Part shown: positions 1 to 9,086 of the stretch, in pieces
How the letters are laid out: the number at the start of each line of letters is the position of its first letter
How positions within the stretch are numbered: the first letter of the stretch is position 1
Source of the DNA: Antarcticimicrobium sp040365005
Lineage (GTDB): Bacteria > Pseudomonadota > Alphaproteobacteria > Rhodobacterales > Rhodobacteraceae
Length of the DNA stretch: 64,000 nt
Direction: 5' to 3'
NCBI RefSeq assembly: GCF_040365005.1
Contig: NZ_BAABWV010000019.1
Location: 1 to 64,000 of the forward strand
Notes under the pieces: model-generated
Databases searched by the model: none
What the model saw: the letters and a program-made list of their open reading frames with translations, nothing else
What the model was told of the DNA's origin: nothing
Translations under genes and position numbers: made by a program

Positions 1-148
1 AAGGGCTAAAGAATCGGAGGGCGACGGCACAGCCTTGGGTTTTCGCAACTCAACCAAAGGAGATATCTAGTTTAGCTACTACCTTATGCCCTTGCCGGCA
101 TTGGGATGACGTCCTTCCAACTGACTTCATGTGAAATTCGTGGCAACG

Positions 149-176
149 AAAAAGGGGCGCCCGGAGGCACCCCTTT
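149..176 (-). terminator. Rho-independent terminator after trxA
   Basis: The arms at 151-161 and 166-176 form an 11-bp stem with one mismatch and a 4-base loop. Read on the minus strand the hairpin is followed by five T (149-153, partly in the stem). It sits 24 bases past the trxA stop, so it closes the tsaE-amgK-murU-addB-addA-trxA chain. I recognise no gene in positions 1-148. Confidence 0.8.
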
Positions 177-199
177 GAAATTCAACGTGAAAACCGCGA

Positions 200-520
200 T
201 CAGATCGAGTCGTCGATCCAGCTTTGCAGCGCCGCCTTCGGGGCCGCGCCGGCGCGGTTCGAGATCACCTGTCCGTCCTTGAAGATGAACAGCGCGGGAA
301 TGCCGCGCACGCCCATCGCAGCGGCGGTGTTGGGGTTGGTGTCCACGTCCACCTTGGCCACCTTGATCTTGCCCTCATACTGGGCCGACAGTTCTTCCAG
401 CGCCGGGCCGATCTGCTTGCAGGGGCCGCACCACTCGGCCCAGAAATCCACCACGACGGGGATATCGGACTGCTTCACTTCCTTGTCGAAGGTATCGTCG
501 GTAACGGCAACGGTGGCCAT
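200..520 (-). CDS. trxA: Thioredoxin
   Basis: Small cytoplasmic dithiol-disulfide oxidoreductase of 106 residues that passes electrons from thioredoxin reductase to ribonucleotide reductase, peroxiredoxins and other targets. The active site WCGPC is at residues 30-34 and the cis-proline motif GIP is present; length is normal for TrxA. Two ATG codons lie six bases apart. The one at 526 overlaps the addA stop (ATGA) and directly abuts the Shine-Dalgarno AGGAGA at 527-532. The one at 520 has normal spacing of about 7 bases, so I chose 520. It is the last gene of the chain, before a strong terminator. Confidence 0.97.
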   Translation of the reverse strand: MATVAVTDDTFDKEVKQSDIPVVVDFWAEWCGPCKQIGPALEELSAQYEGKIKVAKVDVDTNPNTAAAMGVRGIPALFIFKDGQVISNRAGAAPKAALQSWIDDSI

Positions 521-522
521 GG

Positions 523-3500
523 TCATTCTCCTGATGCGAAAGGCTTGCTCGGAACGTATGCAGCGCCACCGGTATCGTCAAGGCAACCCGACCGCGCCAG
601 CGCCGCTGTCACAAGATCGTGCGGCAGGGGCATCAGCCGTGCGGTCTGGGTCCACAGGATGGCGGTTTCGATGCGCCGACCGGGATAGACAAGCGCCAGC
701 GCGGCGGCATAGGCGCCCATTTGCCGCAGCAGCCCCTCGGGGCAGGCTTCGGGCTGCGCGGGCACCGTGGCGTTGGTCTTGAAGTCCACCGCCAACACGT
801 GATCGGGCGCCATGATCAGCCGGTCAATCACCCCGTGCAGGCGCCGTTGGCCCAGCGGCGCGGTCACCGGAACCTCGGCCAGCGCATCGGCGGCAAAGAT
901 CGGTGCAAGCTCAGGCGTGCGCAGCACGCCGCGCGCCTCGGCCAGAAGCTCGGCGCGGTCTTCCTCCGGCAGATCGGCCAGCAGGTTGTCGGCGGCCCGC
1001 GCCCACTCCGCCTCGGCCACGCCCGGCAGATTCTCCAACAGCAGGTGAATCCGGGTGCCGCGCGCCTTGGCCGCCTCCTCGTCCTGCCCTGCGTCCCCCG
1101 GCAGCGCCTTGGCCCCGCCCAGCTCCGACGGTCCCAGCGTCACCGGCGCCGCGGGCTGTTCCGGCGCGGGCTGGGTCAGGAACCCCGGCAGCGGCACCGC
1201 GTGGGACACCTGCGGCTCGGCCCCGGTCAGCTCCGGCGCGGTCCAGTCGCCCACCGCATAGCGCAGCCCGGAGCCGCCCTCGAACACCTCCGGCACCGCC
1301 CCGGCGCGGACCATCGCCGATTGCACCAACTGGTACCAACTGTCGCCATTCTTGTCCAAATCGCCGGCGGCGACGACGATCAGCCATTTCTCGGCCCGGG
1401 TCAGCGCGACGTACAAAAGCCGCAGCCTTTCGTACATTTGCTTGGCCTGCGCCGCGTCGCGGGCCCGGGTCAGCACCGGCGGCATCTGGTCGGCCGGGGT
1501 GCGCCACAACGGCACGTTGCCCGACATCATCACCTCGGGCATCGCCGGCGGGCGCCGCTTGCCGGTGTCGGGCAGGATCACGATCGGCGCCTCCAGCCCC
1601 TTGGCGCCATGCACCGTCATCACCCGGATCATGTTGCCGGCGCTGCCCATCTGGCGCTTGATCTCAAGGTCGTCGGTTTCCATCCAGACCAGGAAGCCGG
1701 TCAGGCTGGGTACCGCGCTGCGTTCATAGGCCAGCGCCTGGCTGAGCAGCGCGTTGATCCCGTCCTCGGCCTCGGCCCCCAGTCGGCCCAGCAGACGCCG
1801 CCGCCCGTCGTGACGGGTCAGGATCCGTTCGATCAGGTCATAGGGGCGCAGGAAATCGGTCTGGTCGCGCAGGTCGTTCAGCATCGTCAGGGTTTCGGGA
1901 AACTCTTCGGCGCGGTCGCGCAGGGCCTGCCACAGCAGCCGTCTCGGCGCGCGCCGGTGCGCCAGGTCGAACAGCGCCTGTTCCCCCCAACCCAGCAGCG
2001 GTGAGCGCAGCACCGTGGCCAGCGACAGATCGTCCTCGGGGGTGGCGAGAAACCGCAGCAGCGCCGCCAGGTCCTTGACCGCAAGCTCGGCCCCGACCTT
2101 GAGGCGGTCCGCCCCCGCGATCGGCAGCCGGGCGGATTTGCAGGCGCGGATGATCTCGGCGAACAGGTCCGAGCGCCGCTGCACCAGGATCAGGAAATCG
2201 CCCGCCTGCACCGGACGGCGGCGGAATTCCCCCGGTTTAGAGCCGTCTATCGGCACCGTTTCCCCGGTTTCGATCATTCGCTTGATGCCCTGCGCGATCC
2301 GCTCGGCCAGGACCACGTTGTGATGCCGGGCGCCGGGCCGGTCGACCGGGTCGGTCCAGTCGCCGTCGTCGTCATCCTCGACCTTTTCCACCACCGGCCA
2401 AAGGTCCACCCGCCCCGGCAGGTCGGATTTGAAGGCCCGGTGCAGCGCGTCCTTGTGGAACCCGGCCTCGGCCTTGCCCTCGAACACCAGGTCGACAAGC
2501 TGCAGGATCGCCTGCGCCGAGCGAAAGGAGAACTCCAGCGTCAGATCCTGAAGCCCGGTTCCGGTATCCTCCAACCGCCGCGAAAATTCCGCCTGCATCC
2601 GGTCAAAGGCGTCCGGGTCCGCCCCCTGGAAGGAATAGATCGACTGTTTCTTGTCGCCGACCACGAAAATCGTGCGCTCCACGTCCGCCCGCGCCCCCTG
2701 GCCCGAGGTGAACTCCTGTGCCAGCTTCTCGATCACGTCCCATTGCTCGGGGCTGGTGTCCTGTGCCTCGTCCACGAGGATGTGGTCAATGCCGCCGTCG
2801 AGACGATAGAGCACCCAGGCCGCCACGCTGGGATCGTTGAGCAGGTGGCGCGTCTTCAGGATCAGGTCGTCGAAATCGAGCCAGCCGCGCAGCTGCTTGC
2901 GGCGCTCGTACTCGGGCAGAAAGGCGGCGGCAAAGGCATGCAACGCCTGCGACTTGCGCGCCGCCGCCAGCCCCAGCCGACGCGACCGCGCGGCCTCGAC
3001 CCGCAGCATCAACGGTTCCACCCGGTCCATCAGATCGGGGTGGGCGTTGCGCAGATCCTTGGTTGGAAAAGACCCTAACTTGGCCGAAAACGGCTCTTTC
3101 GCGCTGGCCCCGGTGAGAAAGACACTCTCCAGCACCGGCAGGTCGGCAAGCCCCGGATCAGTGATCGCGGCGAGCTTGTCGGCCGCCTTCTGATCGGTGC
3201 TCTTGCCGCTGGCCAGGACTGCGCGCAATTGGCCCAGCACCTCCGCCTCGCCACCCAGGAACACCTCGTCCGTCAAGGCGGTGTCGTCATAGCCGGGCGG
3301 CAGGTCGAACAGCGCCCAGAGCGCCTCGGCATCCAGCGGCTCGGAAAAACCGGCGCGCTTGCCGGTTACGGCGGCGGTCAGCGCGGTGAAGTCGGTGTCG
3401 GTCAGACGCTCGGCCAGGGCCGCGATCAGCGCGGCGTTCGGACCGTCGGCGAAATCCTCGACGATCTCGGCGCGCAACAGGGCGGCGGCGCGATCCTCCA

Positions 3501-3942
3501 TCTCGGCGAATTGCGGGCTGACCCCGGCCTCCAGCGGAAAGCGGCGCAGCAGCGAGGCGCAGAACGAGTGGATGGTCTGGATCTTCAGCCCGCCGGGGGT
3601 CTCGATCGCGCGGGCGAAAAGCGTGCGCGCATGGGCCAGCCGCTCGGGCGTGATCGCGCCCTCGGCGCCCAGCTCGGTCAGCGCCTGTTCCAGGTCCGCG
3701 TCGCCCAGCATCGCCCAGGCGCCCAGCCGTTTGAACAGGCGGTTCTGCATCTCGCTCGCCGCCGCCTTTGTATAGGTCAGGCACAGGATGTGCTGCGGCT
3801 CGACATCCGCCAGCAACAGCCGCGCCACCCGGTCGGTCAGCACCCGGGTCTTGCCCGAGCCGGCGTTGGCCGCCAGCCAGGTCGAGGCATCGGGCCGCGC
3901 CGCCTGAACCTGCCGTTCGGTGGCCTCGTCGCGGGGGGTCAT
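523..3942 (-). CDS. addA: Double-strand break repair helicase-nuclease AddA
   Basis: Large subunit of the AddAB complex, which resects double-strand DNA ends for RecA loading (the RecBCD counterpart). The protein has 1139 residues. A UvrD/Rep-type Walker A (AGSGKT) lies near residues 27-32, the Walker B motif VDEAQD about a third of the way in, and a RecB-type nuclease motif VDFKTN near the C terminus. The start at 3942 overlaps the addB stop as ATGA; the frame opens further upstream at 3981, but that stretch lies inside addB. It overlaps trxA at the other end, so the two are probably co-transcribed. Confidence 0.95.
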   Translation of the reverse strand: MTPRDEATERQVQAARPDASTWLAANAGSGKTRVLTDRVARLLLADVEPQHILCLTYTKAAASEMQNRLFKRLGAWAMLGDADLEQALTELGAEGAITPERLAHARTLFARAIETPGGLKIQTIHSFCASLLRRFPLEAGVSPQFAEMEDRAAALLRAEIVEDFADGPNAALIAALAERLTDTDFTALTAAVTGKRAGFSEPLDAEALWALFDLPPGYDDTALTDEVFLGGEAEVLGQLRAVLASGKSTDQKAADKLAAITDPGLADLPVLESVFLTGASAKEPFSAKLGSFPTKDLRNAHPDLMDRVEPLMLRVEAARSRRLGLAAARKSQALHAFAAAFLPEYERRKQLRGWLDFDDLILKTRHLLNDPSVAAWVLYRLDGGIDHILVDEAQDTSPEQWDVIEKLAQEFTSGQGARADVERTIFVVGDKKQSIYSFQGADPDAFDRMQAEFSRRLEDTGTGLQDLTLEFSFRSAQAILQLVDLVFEGKAEAGFHKDALHRAFKSDLPGRVDLWPVVEKVEDDDDGDWTDPVDRPGARHHNVVLAERIAQGIKRMIETGETVPIDGSKPGEFRRRPVQAGDFLILVQRRSDLFAEIIRACKSARLPIAGADRLKVGAELAVKDLAALLRFLATPEDDLSLATVLRSPLLGWGEQALFDLAHRRAPRRLLWQALRDRAEEFPETLTMLNDLRDQTDFLRPYDLIERILTRHDGRRRLLGRLGAEAEDGINALLSQALAYERSAVPSLTGFLVWMETDDLEIKRQMGSAGNMIRVMTVHGAKGLEAPIVILPDTGKRRPPAMPEVMMSGNVPLWRTPADQMPPVLTRARDAAQAKQMYERLRLLYVALTRAEKWLIVVAAGDLDKNGDSWYQLVQSAMVRAGAVPEVFEGGSGLRYAVGDWTAPELTGAEPQVSHAVPLPGFLTQPAPEQPAAPVTLGPSELGGAKALPGDAGQDEEAAKARGTRIHLLLENLPGVAEAEWARAADNLLADLPEEDRAELLAEARGVLRTPELAPIFAADALAEVPVTAPLGQRRLHGVIDRLIMAPDHVLAVDFKTNATVPAQPEACPEGLLRQMGAYAAALALVYPGRRIETAILWTQTARLMPLPHDLVTAALARSGCLDDTGGAAYVPSKPFASGE

Positions 3943-6875
3943 TCCAGGTCCTCCGGGGTGGGTGTGGTGCTGCGGTCCCATTCGCCGAAGCGGGCGAGCT
4001 GGTCATAATCACCGATGTCGCTGTCCTTGAACAGCATCCGGCGCGCGGTATAGCCCTGATCGGGTTGCGCATAGGCGGTGAGCAATTCGCGCAGCTCAGC
4101 CAGCACCTGCGCCGGCGGTTCATCCTCCAGCGGCGCGGCCACCTCCTTGTAGCTGCTGCCGACACCGATAAAGGCCGCCCCGGCGACCGGCGCGGGGGCC
4201 AGGTCGCCGAAGCCCGCCTGTTCGGCCATCGCCGCCTCGATCAACAGCTGCTTGTCGAACTTGGCCTGCTGGTCGCGGGTTGGTGGCGCGCCGGTCTTGT
4301 AGTCATAGATGAACAGGGCGCCGCGTGCGTCCATGTCGATGCGGTCGGCCCGACCGACCATGCTGACACCCGGCGGGCTGAGCACCATCTTGCCGGTCTG
4401 TTCGAAGGCGGAACTGATCGCCTCGGCCTGCCGCCCGGCTTCGGCGGCGAGAAAGGCCTCGGCGATCCGGCCCAGCCGCGCCAGCCAGAGCGCGCGGGCG
4501 CTGGGCCAGGGCACATGCTCTTCCAGCACCTCGCGGGCGCGGGTCAGCAGGGCCTCGCGGCTCAGCGGGGCACCCCGGCCCAGGTCGTCACGCACGAAGC
4601 GCTCGAACACCTCGTGCAGCACGGTGCCGCGCAACCGCGGGTCGGGTTCCTGCACCAGCGAATCCAGCGCCGACAGCCGCAGCACCCGCCGGGCATAGAC
4701 CGCGTAGGGATCGCGGATCAGCCGCTTGATCTCGGTGACGCTCAGCCGGTCGGGGCGCGCCGCAACCGGCGGGCGCGGCGAGGGGCGCGGCGCGGGGGGC
4801 ACCGGGCTGGCCTGTTCCAGCGCCTCGGCCCAGGAAAGATAGGTGCGTCCGCGCGCCCGCATGTCGGCCAGCGCCTGCGGTCCGCCCTGATCCGGCAGGC
4901 CCGCCAACAGGTTGGTCAGCCGGTTCAGCCAGCGCGACGGCACGGTTTCGGCATCGTCCGAGCGTTGCGCGCGGGTCAGCCAGACCTCGGGCGCGGCGAT
5001 GGCCTGTTGGAAATCATGCGCCGAAAGCCCGATCCGCCGTTCCGGCAGCAACAGGCCCGCACGGTCGCGCATCTGTCGGTTCAGCCAGGGATCGGGGCGC
5101 GCCGCCTCGGGCCAGCTGCCCTCGTTCAGCCCGCCGAGGATCAACAGATCGGCGCCCATCACCCGTGCCTCGAGCGTGCCCCAGATCATGATGCCGGTGA
5201 AACCGGCGTCGCGGTCGCGCACCTCTTCTCCCTGCAACAGCGCGGCCAGAAGATCGGCAAAGTCGCGGGCAGACATCTCGCCGCCGTGACCGGCCTCGCG
5301 TTCCAACGCCTCGATCACTTGCAACGCCTTCTGGCCGGCGTTCTTCTGCCAGAGCGTACCTGCGCCCTCCGCCTCGCTGCCGGCGGCGATCCGTTCGGCC
5401 AAGGTGCGCAAATCGGCGACCCAATCGGACAGCGGCCGCGTCCCGGGACGCGACCGGTCGAGGAAAGCGTCAGAGATCCAGTCGAGCCATCCGGCCAGTG
5501 CCGCATCATCCCGGCGCGCGGCAAAGCGGGCCAGCCCCTCGGCATCGGGAAAGGCCGGGCCGTTGCGGCGCAGGTCCAGCTCCAGGTCGCGGGTGTGGCG
5601 CAGGTGGTCGCCTCGCCCGGCCCCGTCATGGCACAGCGGATGTTTCAACAGCGTCAGCAGCGCCTCGCTGGTCAGCCGCGCGACGAACAGCTCGGCCACG
5701 TGGCGCAGGAACCGGCCCGGCGGCGACAGGTGCAGCGGTTGACCGGCGCTGTCATCGGGGGTGATCCCCCAGCGTTCCAGCGCCGCCGTGACCTGCCGCG
5801 TCAGCATCCGGTCGGGCGTGATCAGCGCCGCCGACTGCCCGGTTTCCGCCGCCTCGCGCAGGCGCAGGGCAATGGCCAGCGCCTCGTCCCTCGGGCCGGC
5901 GGCCTCGACCAGCGTGAGGTCGGAGGTGGCCCGGTCGAGCCCCGCCAACCCCGGCCCCTCGGCCATCCAGGCATCGGTCACGGGTGCGGGCCGCAGGGCG
6001 AGCGAGACCAACCGGTTGCGCTCGGGCGCGGGGGGTGCAGTCTCGGTCCAGCGCCGGATGTCGGCGGGCGTAATCTCCAGCGCGTCCATCAGCTTGCGAA
6101 AGCGGTACTGCGGGTGATCCTCGGAGGTCAGTGCGCGCTCCAAGCCCGTCCACACCGCTTCCGGCTGGTCGAAATCAAAGCCGGGCAGCACGACCGCACC
6201 CTGCGGCAGCCGCGCCACCGCCTGCATCAGCATCAGCGTGGTGCCCCGCGACCCGGTGGACCCGGCCAGGATCACCGGGTGCTCCGGTGGTGCCGCCTGC
6301 CAACGGGCGATCAGCCCTTCGACCACCCGGCGCTGGCGGGCCTGCGCGTCAAGCTCGTCCTCGTCGCTGCCGATCAGGTCGTCGGCGATGCCGATGAAGG
6401 CCTGCGCCCGCGCCCAGTGGCCCGACAGGTCGCTGACGTCGAGGCTGCGGATATCATGCGGCGACACCCCCTCGCCCTGCATCTCGTCGATCAGCCCGGC
6501 AAGGCTGTCAGCCAGGTCGTAGAGCGAGGCGCGCGCGGCGAGGTCCGGTTGCTGGTCCAACAGCTTGGCGATGAGCTGGGTCAGTTCCAGCCGTCGCCGC
6601 AGCGGCGGGATCGCGGGCGGTAGCCGGTCCATCGCGCCGCTCTCGCCAAGGTCGGTGACCAGCGACAGGCGTGGCAACAGGCGCGGCGGGCCGGCGTCGA
6701 AGATCGCCCGGACGCGGCGGGCCATGCGGCGGGTGTTGACCACCAGCTGCACCCGCGCCAGCGCCTCGGGCGGCTGGCCTTCCTGCCGGGCACAGAGCCC
6801 TTCGACCAGCGCGCGCGGGAAATCCACCCCGGGCGCCAGCGCAAAGACGCGGGGTGTCGCGCTCGGATCAAACAT
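3939..6875 (-). CDS. addB: Double-strand break repair protein AddB
   Basis: Second subunit of the AddAB end-resection machine, 978 residues. It has a degenerate helicase body and a C-terminal PD-(D/E)XK nuclease domain with the motif YDYKTG. The start at 6875 (Met-Phe-Asp-Pro) gives an 8-base overlap with the murU stop. A longer open frame continues to 7067, but its extra 64 residues lie inside murU and are arginine-rich shadow sequence. The stop overlaps the addA start as ATGA, the usual sign of translational coupling between two subunits of one complex. The addB-addA order is typical of alphaproteobacteria. Confidence 0.94.
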   Translation of the reverse strand: MFDPSATPRVFALAPGVDFPRALVEGLCARQEGQPPEALARVQLVVNTRRMARRVRAIFDAGPPRLLPRLSLVTDLGESGAMDRLPPAIPPLRRRLELTQLIAKLLDQQPDLAARASLYDLADSLAGLIDEMQGEGVSPHDIRSLDVSDLSGHWARAQAFIGIADDLIGSDEDELDAQARQRRVVEGLIARWQAAPPEHPVILAGSTGSRGTTLMLMQAVARLPQGAVVLPGFDFDQPEAVWTGLERALTSEDHPQYRFRKLMDALEITPADIRRWTETAPPAPERNRLVSLALRPAPVTDAWMAEGPGLAGLDRATSDLTLVEAAGPRDEALAIALRLREAAETGQSAALITPDRMLTRQVTAALERWGITPDDSAGQPLHLSPPGRFLRHVAELFVARLTSEALLTLLKHPLCHDGAGRGDHLRHTRDLELDLRRNGPAFPDAEGLARFAARRDDAALAGWLDWISDAFLDRSRPGTRPLSDWVADLRTLAERIAAGSEAEGAGTLWQKNAGQKALQVIEALEREAGHGGEMSARDFADLLAALLQGEEVRDRDAGFTGIMIWGTLEARVMGADLLILGGLNEGSWPEAARPDPWLNRQMRDRAGLLLPERRIGLSAHDFQQAIAAPEVWLTRAQRSDDAETVPSRWLNRLTNLLAGLPDQGGPQALADMRARGRTYLSWAEALEQASPVPPAPRPSPRPPVAARPDRLSVTEIKRLIRDPYAVYARRVLRLSALDSLVQEPDPRLRGTVLHEVFERFVRDDLGRGAPLSREALLTRAREVLEEHVPWPSARALWLARLGRIAEAFLAAEAGRQAEAISSAFEQTGKMVLSPPGVSMVGRADRIDMDARGALFIYDYKTGAPPTRDQQAKFDKQLLIEAAMAEQAGFGDLAPAPVAGAAFIGVGSSYKEVAAPLEDEPPAQVLAELRELLTAYAQPDQGYTARRMLFKDSDIGDYDQLARFGEWDRSTTPTPEDLE

Positions 6876-7563
6876 CTCCGGCCTCCGCCAACAGCGTTTC
6901 GGCCAGCGTGATACCGCCGGGATGGCCCACGTCGCACCAGCGGCCGGGGTATTCCAGCGCGAACAGGCGGCCACGCGCCAGCATCCTGTCCCAGACCCGG
7001 TTGAGCGAGAACACCTCTTCTTCGATCTCGTCCAGAAGATCGGTGCGCAGGATCTGCGCCCCGCCATAGATCAGCCCCGGACCCCGCGTTATGCGCCCCT
7101 CTGTGTCCATCGCGAAATCGCCCGCGCCCTGGTGGCCCAGCGCCCGGTCCGGGGGCACGCAGATCAGCAGCGCGTCCATCTCCTCCGGCTCCCACGCCGC
7201 GCGGAGCAGCTCCATCGGGTTCGGTCCGGCCCAGATCGCATCGGTATTGAGGGTAAAGACCGGCCCCGGACCCAGCAGCGGCCGCGCGGCGCGCAGACCG
7301 CCGCCGGTATCGAGGATGTTCGGCGTCTCCTGCGACAGCGCGATGCCCAGCGGTTCCAGGTGCGCGCGCAGCATCTCGGGCTTGTAGTGAAGGTTCGCCA
7401 CCACGCGCGGCAGCTCCAGTGGGCGGACCAGCTCCAGCGCATGGTCGATCAGTGGGCGGCCCGCCACCTCGACCAGCGGTTTCGGCCGGTCGCGGGTCAA
7501 CTCGCCCATGCGGGTGCCGAACCCGGCGGCGAACAGCATGGCGGCCTGCGGGCGCGCGGTCAT
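6868..7563 (-). CDS. murU: N-acetylmuramate-1-phosphate uridylyltransferase-type nucleotidyltransferase
   Basis: Sugar-1-phosphate nucleotidyltransferase of 231 residues. The N terminus holds the nucleotide-binding signature AAGFGTRM (12-19) followed by RPKP (26-29). In the known MurU pathway it converts MurNAc-1-phosphate to UDP-MurNAc, so recycled cell-wall sugar bypasses de novo synthesis and fosfomycin's target. The function is assigned mainly because the gene directly upstream encodes an AmgK-type kinase and the two overlap by 4 bases. Mannose-1-phosphate guanylyltransferases share the fold, so fold alone would not decide this. Confidence 0.85.
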   Translation of the reverse strand: MTARPQAAMLFAAGFGTRMGELTRDRPKPLVEVAGRPLIDHALELVRPLELPRVVANLHYKPEMLRAHLEPLGIALSQETPNILDTGGGLRAARPLLGPGPVFTLNTDAIWAGPNPMELLRAAWEPEEMDALLICVPPDRALGHQGAGDFAMDTEGRITRGPGLIYGGAQILRTDLLDEIEEEVFSLNRVWDRMLARGRLFALEYPGRWCDVGHPGGITLAETLLAEAGDV

Positions 7564-8564
7564 TGCGGCCTCAGTTTGGCAAGCGCCTCGGGCGTGGGGG
7601 CCGGAAGCGCCTCGAGCAGCAGCTCGGCGACCGGAGCCAGCGCGGGGTGTTCGAGGTCGCGCAGCAGATGCGCCCAGACCGCCGGGATCAGGTCGACATA
7701 GTGCGGCTTGCCGTAATCGGTGGCGAGCCGGGCAAAGACGCCGAGGATGCGCAAGGCCCGCTGGGCGCCCAGCACCGCGTAGGCGGTGCGAAAGGCGTGA
7801 TCGTCCAATCCGGTGGCCGAAACGTACAATTCGGTCATCGCCAGCTCGATCCCCGCCGGCACCTCGCGGCGGACATCCTGCAACAGCGAGACGAGGTCAT
7901 AGGCCGGGTGGCCCAGCATGGCATCTTGGAAATCCAGCAGGCCGACGCGGGCGGGACCGGCGCGCTCGGGCAGCCAGATCAAGTTCTCGGCATGGTAGTC
8001 GCGCAGCGCCACCACCTGGCGCCCGCCGGTGGTCTTGCGCAGGATGTCCTCGAACCGAGGCAGGAACCGGGTCAGCGCCGCGCCGCCGTCGTCCCCCGTG
8101 ATCCCCATCCGGTACTTGCGAAAGGCGAGGGCAGAGAGCTCGGCCATCAGCGGCGGTGCATAGGGCGCCAGATCGGGCAGCGGTGCATCGAACAGCGTGA
8201 CCAGAACCTGCGTCGCGGCCTCGTAGAGTTGGCGCTCGGGCGCGGGATCGGCCTCGAGCACTCGGGCGAACAGAGCGTCGCCCAGATCCTCGAGCAGCAG
8301 AAAGCCGGTTTCGGCATCCTCAGCGTGGATCTGCGGCGCGCTCAGTCCCTGGTCGCGCAGGTACTGCGCGATGGCGGTGAAGGGGCGCACATCCTCACCC
8401 TTGTCGGGGGGCGCGTCCATCAACACGGCGCTTTGCCCGGTAACAGGATCGGTCAGCCGTTCGTAGCGGCGGTTGGAGGCATCGCCGGCCAGCGGCGCGC
8501 GGGTCGCCTGCGCCCAGTCGGTGGTGGCGAGAAAGCTGTCGGCCAGGGTGCTTCGGTCAGTCAT
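7560..8564 (-). CDS. amgK: N-acetylmuramate/N-acetylglucosamine kinase, AmgK type
   Basis: Aminoglycoside-phosphotransferase-fold kinase of 334 residues. The catalytic loop DYHAEN (189-194) and the metal-binding DFQD (211-214) are intact. In the AmgK-MurU pathway it phosphorylates the anomeric position of MurNAc or GlcNAc in the cytoplasm. An ATG at 8576 is also in frame. I chose 8564, which gives the same 8-base overlap with the upstream stop as the murU/addB junction. Its stop overlaps murU by 4 bases, so the two enzymes are translationally coupled. Confidence 0.88.
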   Translation of the reverse strand: MTDRSTLADSFLATTDWAQATRAPLAGDASNRRYERLTDPVTGQSAVLMDAPPDKGEDVRPFTAIAQYLRDQGLSAPQIHAEDAETGFLLLEDLGDALFARVLEADPAPERQLYEAATQVLVTLFDAPLPDLAPYAPPLMAELSALAFRKYRMGITGDDGGAALTRFLPRFEDILRKTTGGRQVVALRDYHAENLIWLPERAGPARVGLLDFQDAMLGHPAYDLVSLLQDVRREVPAGIELAMTELYVSATGLDDHAFRTAYAVLGAQRALRILGVFARLATDYGKPHYVDLIPAVWAHLLRDLEHPALAPVAELLLEALPAPTPEALAKLRPQ

Positions 8565-9045
8565 TGGCGGTCTCATGCAGGGGGGTCAGAACCTCGGCCC
8601 AGCGTGGGGTCGACCAGTCGAGCGTAAGGTGGCGACGCTCCGGGTCCGTGGTATCGGGTTCAAAGGTGATGCGCAGCGCATCGGGCGGGGTGAGCGGACC
8701 CAGTTTCTCGGGCCATTCGATCAGGCAGATTTCATGCTCCATCGCCTCGGCGAGGCCAAGCTCCTCGACCTCCTCGGGCGCCGACAGCCGGTAGAGATCG
8801 GCATGCCAGAGCGCGCCGGCGCTTGTGTCGTAGGTCTGCACGAGGGTGAAGGTCGGCGAGGGGATGTCCTCGGGGACGTCCAGCAGCGGCTGGATCAGGG
8901 TGCGGGCGAAATGGGTCTTGCCGGCGCCGATCGGGCCGTCGAGCAGCAGGCAATCGCCCGGACGCAGCAGCGCGCCCAGCCGGGCCGCCAGACGGGCGGT
9001 CGCCTCTGGTGAATCGAGCGAAAGGGAGAGGGGTGGTCGGATCAT
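8557..9045 (-). CDS. tsaE: tRNA threonylcarbamoyladenosine biosynthesis ATPase TsaE
   Basis: P-loop ATPase of 162 residues that, with TsaB and TsaD, builds t6A at position 37 of tRNAs reading ANN codons. The Walker A loop GPIGAGKTH is at residues 37-45. The central PSPTF segment and an acidic Glu/Trp-rich C-terminal half are typical of the family. The start at 9045 begins the conserved domain at once; the frame runs open to 9405, but only through shadow of the neighbouring gene. It heads a chain of six tightly packed genes. The partner tsaD is in the same window at 20.4 kb. Confidence 0.93.
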   Translation of the reverse strand: MIRPPLSLSLDSPEATARLAARLGALLRPGDCLLLDGPIGAGKTHFARTLIQPLLDVPEDIPSPTFTLVQTYDTSAGALWHADLYRLSAPEEVEELGLAEAMEHEICLIEWPEKLGPLTPPDALRITFEPDTTDPERRHLTLDWSTPRWAEVLTPLHETAND

Positions 9046-9086
9046 GGCGCCACAATGGCGCCGCCGCCGCCGGGCCGCAAGCCGGA

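Noticed and set aside
1..148. A gene or gene end at the left edge
   Set aside because: No frame here has a convincing start, ribosome site or recognisable protein motif on either strand; I see nothing I can support before the trxA terminator.
3768..6623. Long open frame of about 950 codons on the plus strand opposite addB
   Set aside because: It is the antisense shadow of a well-supported addB in GC-rich DNA. Its translation is rich in Arg, Gln, His and Gly with no recognisable domain.
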